Below the pieces are notes generated by a model, which was not told the DNA's origin, ran no database searches, and worked only from the letters and a program-made list of their open reading frames with translations. A DNA stretch of 64,000 bases from an uncultured Bacteroidales bacterium (GTDB lineage Bacteria; Bacteroidota; Bacteroidia; Bacteroidales; UBA932): positions 1 to 64,000 of the forward strand of contig URCV01000002.1 of assembly GCA_900546445.1 (NCBI GenBank). Reading direction: 5' to 3'. The translations under genes and the position numbers were made by a program. Positions 50,966 to 58,342 of this stretch are shown in pieces; position 1 is the stretch's first letter, and every line of letters starts with the position of its first letter.

Positions 50966-51376
50966 CTATTCCGGTGAAGTCGCAAGTATCACCTTATAGT
51001 GGTTTCTCTTCGCTATGTTCATCACTTCCACTACCTCTTTGATCGGCACGCTCTCGTCGGCGTAGATGGAGAAGGTAGGGTCCTCTTCCGTGGACAGTTT
51101 CTCTATGAGCTGGTCTTCCACCGCGTCGAAGGCTATGGGAGCCTTCTCTCCGTTAATGTGGTAGGTGTAGACGTCTTCTCCACAGTCCTTTATGGACACG
51201 GATACCGTCGCTTTCGCGCTCACCTGTCCGGTGCTCTTAGGAAGCAGGAGCTTCAGCGCGTTAGGGTTAACCAGTGTAGAGGTGACCAGAAAGAATATCA
51301 GCAGCAGGAATACTATGTCCGTCATGGAGGACATAGACATATTCGGGTCTGCCTTCGTATTTCTTCTCAAAGCCAT
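50966..51376 (-). CDS. exbD: Biopolymer transport protein ExbD/TolR
   Basis: A 136-residue protein with one membrane helix containing the proton-path aspartate in MSSMTDIVFLLLIFFLVTST (Asp20) and a small periplasmic domain with ending IAKRNHYKVILATSPE. Part of the ExbB-ExbD-TonB motor. Starts 2 bases after exbB. Confidence 0.94.
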   Translation of the reverse strand: MALRRNTKADPNMSMSSMTDIVFLLLIFFLVTSTLVNPNALKLLLPKSTGQVSAKATVSVSIKDCGEDVYTYHINGEKAPIAFDAVEDQLIEKLSTEEDPTFSIYADESVPIKEVVEVMNIAKRNHYKVILATSPE

Positions 51377-51378
51377 AA

Positions 51379-52038
51379 TTACTCGTTTGCTGTTTCAGTT
51401 TGTTCTCCGGAAGTCTCGCTGAGAAGGCTCATAAAGTCGATGGTGGCGTTCTCCATCTTGAAGACCACGTTAGATACCTTGGCCGTCAGGAAGTTATATG
51501 CGAAATAGGCGATAAGGCCCACGATAAGGCCTCCTACGGTGGTAATCATGGCCTCGTAGATGCCTCCCGAAAGCAGCGAGATGTCGATGTTGTTACCGGC
51601 GTTCGCCATATTGAAGAAAGCCTTGATCATACCGGTCACGGTTCCCAAGAATCCGAGCATCGGAGCACCTCCGGCGATGGTGGCCAAGTAAGGAAGCCCG
51701 TTCTCGAGTCTTGCGATTTCTGCGTTACCGACATTGTCTACGGCCGTCTGTACATCGGAAAGAGGCTTGCCAATTCGGGCGATGCCTGTTTCGATCATTC
51801 GGGCGATAGGGGAATCGAACTTGCCGCAGAGAGCCTTCGCAGATTTTACCTTACCGTCGAGAAGATAATCCTTTATGTCTTTCATAAAGTCCTTGTCGAT
51901 TTTCTCCGCAGAGGAGATAATCCACCACTTTTTCCCGAAAATGTAAAGTGCCACGATCGACAGGATGAGCAGCACGATCATTATCCAACCACCCTTAGTG
52001 GCCATCTCTAAGATGGAAATAGACTGAGTTTCAACCAT
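51379..52038 (-). CDS. exbB: MotA/TolQ/ExbB proton channel family protein
   Basis: The 219-residue inner-membrane protein has three helices: GGWIMIVLLILSIVALYIFG at ~15-34 and the pair near GGAPMLGFLGTVTGMIKAF and GGLIVGLIAYFAYNFL, the MotA/TolQ/ExbB domain. It forms the pentameric channel around ExbD. The gene order exbB-exbD-tonB, nearly gapless, is a standard TonB motor operon and follows truA by 52 bases. Confidence 0.94.
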   Translation of the reverse strand: MVETQSISILEMATKGGWIMIVLLILSIVALYIFGKKWWIISSAEKIDKDFMKDIKDYLLDGKVKSAKALCGKFDSPIARMIETGIARIGKPLSDVQTAVDNVGNAEIARLENGLPYLATIAGGAPMLGFLGTVTGMIKAFFNMANAGNNIDISLLSGGIYEAMITTVGGLIVGLIAYFAYNFLTAKVSNVVFKMENATIDFMSLLSETSGEQTETANE

Positions 52039-52090
52039 ATAATTTTCTTTTTATTCTTCGTTTTAACCTAAAAGTCGCAATTTCGCAAAT

Positions 52091-52828
52091 TTACTGAAAA
52101 TATTCGACTTTTGAAAGGAATAAAGCACGCCCGGGAACGCTTTCTCCTGCATTGCTTCTCCGGCCGCTTTCCAGCAGCTCCGATATGCTTTCCGGACTGC
52201 GCTTTCCGCGTCCCACTTCAAGAAGCGTTCCTACTATGGCTCTCACCATATTCCTTAGAAACCTGTCTGCCGCTATGTGGAAAGTCCAGTGTGTTTCGTC
52301 GTCCCGACTCCAGTACGCCTCGAACACCGTACATATTGAAGTCTTGTTGTCCGCTCCGATTTTTTCGAAGCAGGAGAAGTCTTTCGTGCCAATTAATTCC
52401 TTCGCCGCTTCGTTCATCGCGTCGAAGTCCAGCTCGGGGTAGGAGTATTGGTAGGAAAACTGCTCTGCGAATGGGTCTTTCTCGCGGTGAATATGATAGA
52501 TGTATTCGCGTCTTCGTGCGCTGAATCGGGCGTGAAAGTCGTTATCCGTCTCTTCTATGCCCTTAATTGCTATACTTGGCGGCAAAATGGCATTTAATTT
52601 GTACTTAAGTGCCGCTGTGTCTATGGATTTATCGTAGTCGAAATGAGCTACATAGTCTATGGCATTGACTCCAGTGTCTGTTCTTCCGGCACCTACGACG
52701 GAGATATCTTCTCTCAATAAGGTAGATAAGGCGTCGTTCAAGCTTTGTTGAACAGAAGGCGCGTGTGGCTGTATTTGCCAGCCGCAGAATGGAGCACCGT
52801 TATAGGAAAGAGTGATTTTGAAACGCAT
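52091..52828 (-). CDS. truA: tRNA pseudouridine(38-40) synthase TruA
   Basis: The 245-residue enzyme isomerises uridines 38-40 in tRNA anticodon stems. It starts FKITLSYNGAPFCGWQIQP, contains the catalytic Asp in GAGRTDTGVNA at ~47-57, and FLRNMVRAIVGTLLEVGRGK near the C-terminus. First gene of the leftward run to lysS, divergent from the Bat operon. Confidence 0.96.
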   Translation of the reverse strand: MRFKITLSYNGAPFCGWQIQPHAPSVQQSLNDALSTLLREDISVVGAGRTDTGVNAIDYVAHFDYDKSIDTAALKYKLNAILPPSIAIKGIEETDNDFHARFSARRREYIYHIHREKDPFAEQFSYQYSYPELDFDAMNEAAKELIGTKDFSCFEKIGADNKTSICTVFEAYWSRDDETHWTFHIAADRFLRNMVRAIVGTLLEVGRGKRSPESISELLESGRRSNAGESVPGRALFLSKVEYFQ

Positions 52829-52845
52829 AAAACTAATGTATATTG

Positions 52846-52853
52846 CAAAATTA
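52846..52853 (-). promoter_or_regulatory. Putative -7 box for the truA-lysS transcript
   Basis: Minus-strand TAATTTTG, 18 bases before the truA ATG, within the short gap to moxR. No confident -33 element was assigned and no clear plus-strand box for moxR was found nearby. Confidence 0.4.
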
Positions 52854-52864
52854 AAGAAAAATAT

Positions 52865-53857
52865 ATGGAAAGCGTAAACATTAAGGAATTGAATGAAAAA
52901 ATTCAGAGGGAGAGCTCATTCGTGGATTTGCTCTCTATGGAGATGGGTAAGGTCATCGTAGGACAGAAGCATCTCGTGGAGAATCTGCAGATAGCCCTCC
53001 TTTCTAATGGACATATTTTGCTCGAAGGTATGCCCGGACTGGCGAAGACATTGGCCATAAGCACTCTCGCGAAAGCAGTGAACGGCAGTTTCTCCAGAAT
53101 CCAGTTCACCCCGGACCTCTTGCCTGCCGATATCACGGGTACCCTGATTTACAGCCAGAAGAAGGAGCAGTTCGAAGTGCATAAAGGGCCAATCTTCGCG
53201 AACTTCGTGCTCGCCGACGAGATTAACCGTGCTCCTGCCAAGGTTCAATCGGCCCTTCTCGAAGGTATGCAGGAAAGGCAGGTGACTTTAGGTGACAATA
53301 CCTATTCCCTTCCGGACCCATTCCTCGTAATGGCGACGCAAAACCCTGTGGAGCAGGAAGGTACCTATCCGCTTCCTGAAGCACAGGTAGACCGTTTCAT
53401 GCTCAAGGTAGTAGTGGATTATCCTAAGAAAGAAGAGGAAAGGCTCATCGTGAGGATGAATAATTTCGGTGAGTTCCCTAAGGTGTCGCCGGTGGTTTCC
53501 ACTGAAGACATAGTCCGTGCCCGCCAGATAGTTCGCGAGGTATATATGGACGAAAAGATAGAGAAATACATCGTGGATTTGGTTTACGCTACCCGTAATC
53601 CTGAGGAGTGTAACCTCTCCTCTCTGAAGAGCATGATTTCGTATGGTGCTTCGCCACGTGCGAGCATCAGTTTGTGCGCCGCTTCGAAGGCCTATGCCTT
53701 CGTCAAGAGGCGTGGTTACGTGATTCCTGAAGACGTCCGCGCAGTCTGCCACGAAGTTTTGCGCCATCGTATAGGCCTTACTTACGAGGCAGAGGCTGAA
53801 AATGTTACTACGGACGAGATTATAGAGCAGGTTATAAATGCAGTCATCGTCCCATAA
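52865..53857 (+). CDS. MoxR-family AAA+ ATPase
   Basis: The 330-residue ATPase starts at MESVNIKELNEKI (the longer frame runs into antisense of truA). Walker A is GMPGLAKT at 55-62, Walker B LADEINRAPAKVQSALLEGM, then the sensor MATQNPVEQEGTYPLPEAQ and the MoxR-specific VDRFMLK. MoxR proteins act as chaperones that fit cofactors or assemble complexes for VWA partner proteins. It heads the Bat operon and overlaps the DUF58 gene by 20 bases. Confidence 0.95.
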   Translation: MESVNIKELNEKIQRESSFVDLLSMEMGKVIVGQKHLVENLQIALLSNGHILLEGMPGLAKTLAISTLAKAVNGSFSRIQFTPDLLPADITGTLIYSQKKEQFEVHKGPIFANFVLADEINRAPAKVQSALLEGMQERQVTLGDNTYSLPDPFLVMATQNPVEQEGTYPLPEAQVDRFMLKVVVDYPKKEEERLIVRMNNFGEFPKVSPVVSTEDIVRARQIVREVYMDEKIEKYIVDLVYATRNPEECNLSSLKSMISYGASPRASISLCAASKAYAFVKRRGYVIPEDVRAVCHEVLRHRIGLTYEAEAENVTTDEIIEQVINAVIVP

Positions 53858-54737
53858 TAATTCTCAGACGACGGATTTCCTGAAGAAAATCCGCAAGATA
53901 GAGATTCGCACTAAGGCTCTCTCGCATCAGATATTTGCGGGAGAGTATCACTCCGCTTTCAAGGGGCGTGGTATGACTTTCAGCGAAGTCCGTGAATATC
54001 AGTGGGGCGACGATGTCCGTTCCATGGACTGGAATGTAACTGCCAGACTGAGAAAACCACACGTGAAAGTGTTCGAAGAGGAGCGTGAACTAACTATGGT
54101 ACTCCTCATAGACGTGTCGCGAAGCGGTCTTTTCGGCTCGCGTTGCGCCACTAAAAGGGAGAGGATCGCCGAGGTGGCCGCCGTGCTCAGTTTCAGTGCC
54201 AGCATAAACAACGATAAGGTAGGAGCATTGTTCTTCTCCGATAAAGTAGAAAAGTTCATCCCTCCGAAGAAAGGACGCAGCCATCTTCTTCATATCATTA
54301 GGGAGATGCTCGAGCTGGAACCTACTTCGGACGGCACGGACATAAGCGTAGCCCTGCGTTTCCTCACGGGCGCCATAAAGAAGAAGTGTAACGCCTTCCT
54401 GTTGAGCGATATGATGGACGTGGGAAGTGACGCGATGCCTCTTTACGAAGATGCGCTGAAGATAACTGCCGGCAAGCACGACCTCTCCGTAGTGAAGATT
54501 ACGGACCCTCTCGAAAAGGAATTGTCTGCAGTGGGTCTGGTACACATTAAGGATAGCGAGACCAGGAGCACCACTTGGGTAAATACTTCCAGTCCGCGAG
54601 TCCGTAATGCGTATAGGAAATGGTTCGCCGATTTCAACTCTTCCGTGAAGAACCTTATGAATAGATATAAGGTGCATTTCGTGGAAATCAGTACCGAAGG
54701 CGATTATGTTAAAGATTTAATGGGACTGTTCAGATGA
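53838..54737 (+). CDS. DUF58 domain protein of the Bat operon
   Basis: The 299-residue protein has the DUF58 signature YQWGDDVRSMDWNVTARL followed by LLIDVSRSGLFGS, the remains of a VWA-like metal site. It is a standard second member of MoxR-Bat operons and possibly a substrate or partner of MoxR; its exact action is unknown. No membrane helix is present, so it is cytosolic. It overlaps the following gene by ATGA. Confidence 0.92.
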   Translation: MQSSSHNNSQTTDFLKKIRKIEIRTKALSHQIFAGEYHSAFKGRGMTFSEVREYQWGDDVRSMDWNVTARLRKPHVKVFEEERELTMVLLIDVSRSGLFGSRCATKRERIAEVAAVLSFSASINNDKVGALFFSDKVEKFIPPKKGRSHLLHIIREMLELEPTSDGTDISVALRFLTGAIKKKCNAFLLSDMMDVGSDAMPLYEDALKITAGKHDLSVVKITDPLEKELSAVGLVHIKDSETRSTTWVNTSSPRVRNAYRKWFADFNSSVKNLMNRYKVHFVEISTEGDYVKDLMGLFR

Positions 54738-55666
54738 GAGGCTTATTATTCGCACTATTATATATAGTATTGGACATCATTCCTATGGGCCAAGCCGAAC
54801 TCAAGCCGCTTCAGCAGCGAGATTCGGCCTTGGTAGCAGACCAATTTTCCTACGGGGTCCTGCTGGACCGCGAGGATGCCGGCACGGGCATAGGCCTGAC
54901 GGATTTCTCGAAAATCTGTAATGACACATTGGTGCTGGTAAGGGATTGGCAGATAGATACTTTAAAAGACGGAAAACTTAAGGCCGACATAGTCGTGGCT
55001 CCGTTCGAAGAAGGGGAGTACGAGATGCCGGACATCTATGTCTTGAGAAGAAACGCATCGGGCAGCATAGATACCCTCCGTTTTTCGGGTCCTTCGCTTT
55101 CCGTTATGACTATGCCTGTGGATACCGCGACTTTCAGCATTCATCCGCTGAAGGCTCAGATCAATTACCCCGTTACTTTCGCCGAGACACTTCCGTACAT
55201 GGCAGGTGGACTTGGCGGAATAGCCGTGATAGTGCTTCTGTGCGTGTTCCTTCCCAAACTTTTCCGTCGTAAGTCGAAGGAGGAGAAGGTTCAGGAACCT
55301 GCCCATATCGAGGCCCTTCGCGAATTGGAGAAATATAGAAGTGACAAATATTGGGTTCCATCCCGCCAAAAGGCCTTTTATTCAGGCATTACGGATATTC
55401 TTAAGAACTACATCGACCGTCGTTTCGGCATCGATGCTCCGGAGATGACCACCATCGAGCTCTTCGAGGAATTGAAGGGGTGCGAGGGAGTGACGCCTCA
55501 GATGTACGAATCTCTCAAGAAACTTTTCGAGAGGGCCGACTATGTGAAATTTGCCAAATATGTCGCCGATGACGAGGAAAACGCGCAGGCTCTGCCGCTT
55601 AGCGTGAATTTCGTGACGTCCACATATCAGGCACAAATAGAGGAGGAGGGTAAGAATGTTCTTTGA
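54734..55666 (+). CDS. DUF4381-like exported/membrane protein of the Bat operon
   Basis: A 310-residue protein with an N-terminal hydrophobic signal, a ~140-residue periplasmic beta domain, one membrane helix (MAGGLGGIAVIVLLCVFLPK at ~156-175) and a cytosolic helical part with EALRELEKYRSDKYWVPSRQ and AFYSGITDILKNYIDRRFGI. This layout fits the DUF4381-type protein normally found between the DUF58 gene and batA. Overlaps batA by 11 bases. Confidence 0.78.
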   Translation: MRGLLFALLYIVLDIIPMGQAELKPLQQRDSALVADQFSYGVLLDREDAGTGIGLTDFSKICNDTLVLVRDWQIDTLKDGKLKADIVVAPFEEGEYEMPDIYVLRRNASGSIDTLRFSGPSLSVMTMPVDTATFSIHPLKAQINYPVTFAETLPYMAGGLGGIAVIVLLCVFLPKLFRRKSKEEKVQEPAHIEALRELEKYRSDKYWVPSRQKAFYSGITDILKNYIDRRFGIDAPEMTTIELFEELKGCEGVTPQMYESLKKLFERADYVKFAKYVADDEENAQALPLSVNFVTSTYQAQIEEEGKNVL

Positions 55667-56639
55667 GTATCCTGCATTGTTATGGTTGCTTGCCATTCCG
55701 GCGCTGCTATGTGTCCTTTATATATATAGACAGGTAGCGGGGAAGGTTCCTCATTTCAGGGTGAGCAGCAGATTTCCGTGGGAGAGCGGCGCGTCTCGCG
55801 TGTGGAACGTCGTTATGCACATCCCGTTCGTGTTGTTCACGGCGGCATTGGCCCTTATAATAATATGTATGGCTAGGCCGCGTTCTTCTTCGCAGGCAGA
55901 AAGAATAGATACCGAAGGCATCGACATCGTGTTCGCGATGGACGTGTCTACCAGTATGTTAGCCAGGGACTTCACTCCCGATAGAATCAGCGCGGCGAAG
56001 GACATAGCCATAGAATTCATCTCCCAGCGCCCTTCGGACAGGATGGGAATCGTGGTTTTCGCAGGCGAGAGCTACACCCAATGTCCGCTTACTACCGACA
56101 GGGCCACGCTCATAAACCTGATGAAGGAGGTCCAGACCGACCTTATCGAAGACGGAACCGCCATCGGTAACGGATTGGCCACCGCCGTCGCGAGACTTTC
56201 TACGTCCGATGCACCGAGCAGGGTCATCATCCTGCTCACCGACGGTGTGAACAACCGCGGCGAAATCACCCCATTGACCGCTGCCCAGATAGCCCAGACC
56301 TACGGAATCAGGGTGTATACCATAGGTATCGGGGCCAATGGAGTCGCTCCCTACCCGGTTGTGACCCCGTGGGGAATCGAGACTCGGAACATCGAGGTGG
56401 AAATCGACGAGGACCTTTTGAAGGAAGTGGCCAAGAGTACCGGCGGCCGCTATTTCAGAGCTACGGATAACACCAAGCTTTCGGAAATCTATGCCGAAAT
56501 CAACCAGATGGAAAAGACGAAGACGAGCATAGATTCCTTCCCGGTGTATAAGGAGTTATATCCCAAGTATGCGATGTGGGCATTGGCGTGCCTGCTGGCG
56601 TGTGTGCTTATGTTCGTGTTTATTAGAAGATTACCGTAA
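55656..56639 (+). CDS. batA: VWA domain membrane protein BatA
   Basis: The 327-residue protein has two N-terminal helices (YPALLWLLAIPALLCVLYIY; HIPFVLFTAALALIIICM), a von Willebrand A domain with the metal site DVSTSMLARD and partner VILLTDGVNNRGE, and a C-terminal helix (YAMWALACLLACVLMFVF). In Bacteroides fragilis the Bat operon supports growth after oxygen exposure, hence the name. batB starts on the last base of its stop codon (TAATG). Confidence 0.92.
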   Translation: MFFEYPALLWLLAIPALLCVLYIYRQVAGKVPHFRVSSRFPWESGASRVWNVVMHIPFVLFTAALALIIICMARPRSSSQAERIDTEGIDIVFAMDVSTSMLARDFTPDRISAAKDIAIEFISQRPSDRMGIVVFAGESYTQCPLTTDRATLINLMKEVQTDLIEDGTAIGNGLATAVARLSTSDAPSRVIILLTDGVNNRGEITPLTAAQIAQTYGIRVYTIGIGANGVAPYPVVTPWGIETRNIEVEIDEDLLKEVAKSTGGRYFRATDNTKLSEIYAEINQMEKTKTSIDSFPVYKELYPKYAMWALACLLACVLMFVFIRRLP

Positions 56640-57637
56640 TGATTATATTTGCTTACGAAAAATATTTGCTTCTGCTGCTGTTAGTGCCGCTATTCCCTTT
56701 AGCGTATGCGGTGCTTATGGCTTTGCGTAAAAGGCGGATTGCCCGATTGGCCGACAAGAGAATGGCAGCCGAGCTGATGCCTAGCTACAGTCGAGCGAGA
56801 GGATGGGTGAAAGTGGTGCTGTTTTCGCTGGGCTTTATGTTCTTTACGATAGGATTGGCCCGTCCGCAGATCGGTGCCAAGCTGAGTCAGAGGCAGACGC
56901 GTGGCGCGGAGATCATGATTTGTCTGGATGTGTCGAACTCGATGCTCGCCCAGGATTATTCCCCGAACCGTCTGGAGAGGGCGAAATTGGCCATATCGTC
57001 GCTGGTGGACAAGCTGCGCGACGACCGTATCGGGCTTATCGTGTTCGCAGGCAATTCTTTCGTGCAGCTGCCGATTACGACCGACTATGTTTCGGCGAAG
57101 ATGTTTCTGTCGTCGATAGACACCGGGGCGGTTCCGGTTCAGGGTACGGCGATAGGGGATGCGCTTATGACGGCGGCTCGAAGTTTCAGCGCGCAGAGCG
57201 AGAAGAGTCGCGTGATAATATTGATTACCGATGGTGAGAACCACGAGGACGACGCGATTTCTGCGGCGAAGGAAGTGGCCAAGTCTGGAATTAGGATATA
57301 TACTATAGGTGTAGGTTCCGCACAGGGACAGCCTATTCCGGTAAACGGGTCGCTACTTGAGGATAAGGATGGAAACATCGTGGTCAGCAAGCTTGACGAG
57401 AAGGTGCTCAAGCAGGTGGCTTCGGCAGGGGCCGGTGCGTACATCCACGCAGGAAACGAGGAATTCGGACTCAATCCCATTATCGACGATATTCGCAAGA
57501 TGGAAAAGGAAGAGTTCTCGTCGGTGGTTTTCGAAGAGTACGATGAGCAATTCATGTACTTTTTCGGCTTGGCATTAATATTTTTCTCTCTCACGGCGCT
57601 GGTCGGGGAGCGTAAGACGAAAAGGAGGTTGTTTTGA
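56639..57637 (+). CDS. batB: VWA domain membrane protein BatB
   Basis: A 332-residue paralogue of BatA with the same plan: N-terminal helices (YEKYLLLLLLVPLFPLAYAV; VVLFSLGFMFFTIGLA), a VWA domain with DVSNSMLAQDYSP and IILITDGENHEDD, and a C-terminal helix (FMYFFGLALIFFSLTALVG). BatA and BatB are thought to form a complex in the inner membrane with their VWA domains in the periplasm. Overlaps batC by 4 bases. Confidence 0.92.
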   Translation: MIIFAYEKYLLLLLLVPLFPLAYAVLMALRKRRIARLADKRMAAELMPSYSRARGWVKVVLFSLGFMFFTIGLARPQIGAKLSQRQTRGAEIMICLDVSNSMLAQDYSPNRLERAKLAISSLVDKLRDDRIGLIVFAGNSFVQLPITTDYVSAKMFLSSIDTGAVPVQGTAIGDALMTAARSFSAQSEKSRVIILITDGENHEDDAISAAKEVAKSGIRIYTIGVGSAQGQPIPVNGSLLEDKDGNIVVSKLDEKVLKQVASAGAGAYIHAGNEEFGLNPIIDDIRKMEKEEFSSVVFEEYDEQFMYFFGLALIFFSLTALVGERKTKRRLF

Positions 57638-58335
57638 TGAACAGGTTTTTCAGCATAGTGATGTGCGTGCTTTTGTCGGGTGCGAGTTTGTTCGCCCAGG
57701 AAGACAAGAAGGACGTTCGCAGGGGAAACAAGGACTACAGGAAGTCTAATTTCAAGGAGGCGGAGATAGATTATCGAAAGGCTCTCCTAAAGGATTCGAC
57801 TTCTTTCGCGGCGACTTACGATTTGGCCAATGCCCTTTATTCACAGAAAGATTATGAGGGCGCGGCCAATACACTGGAAAAGCTTTCGAATAGCGCTCCG
57901 GAAAGTCAGTACGCCGACAGATACTATTTTAATAAGGGCAATGTCTCTCTTCAGAAAAAGGATTATCAGACTGCGGTCGACGATTTCAAGCAGGCTCTAT
58001 TAAGAGACCCGGGTGACCTTCAGGCGAAGGAAAGTTACATTTACGCTAAGAAGATGCTTGAAAATCAGGAAAATGGCGGAGAAGGGGAGTCTAATAAGGA
58101 TCAGCAGAATCAGGACCAGCAGCAGAATCAGGATCAGAATCAGGATCAGCAGCCTTCGGACGGACAGCAAGACAAGCAGGAAGGCGAAGGACAGGCGCAG
58201 CAGCAACAGATCTCGGTTCAGCAGGCCCAGCAGATTCTGAAGGCTATCCAGGCTAAGGAGAAGGAAACCCAAGAAAAAGTAGAAAAGGCTAAGGCTCAGA
58301 ATGAAAAGAGCCGACAGAAAGATAAAAATTGGTAG
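57634..58335 (+). CDS. batC: TPR protein BatC
   Basis: The 233-residue product has a signal peptide (cut after SLFAQ), two to three TPR units (FKEAEIDYRKALLKDSTSFA, YFNKGNVSLQKKDYQTAVDD) at ~25-130, then a Gln/Asp/Asn-rich low-complexity stretch at ~145-190 and a charged coiled coil (QQILKAIQAKEKETQEKVEK). Probably a periplasmic scaffold for the BatA/BatB complex. batD starts 7 bases after its stop. Confidence 0.88.
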   Translation: MMNRFFSIVMCVLLSGASLFAQEDKKDVRRGNKDYRKSNFKEAEIDYRKALLKDSTSFAATYDLANALYSQKDYEGAANTLEKLSNSAPESQYADRYYFNKGNVSLQKKDYQTAVDDFKQALLRDPGDLQAKESYIYAKKMLENQENGGEGESNKDQQNQDQQQNQDQNQDQQPSDGQQDKQEGEGQAQQQQISVQQAQQILKAIQAKEKETQEKVEKAKAQNEKSRQKDKNW

Positions 58336-58342
58336 TGTAAAG

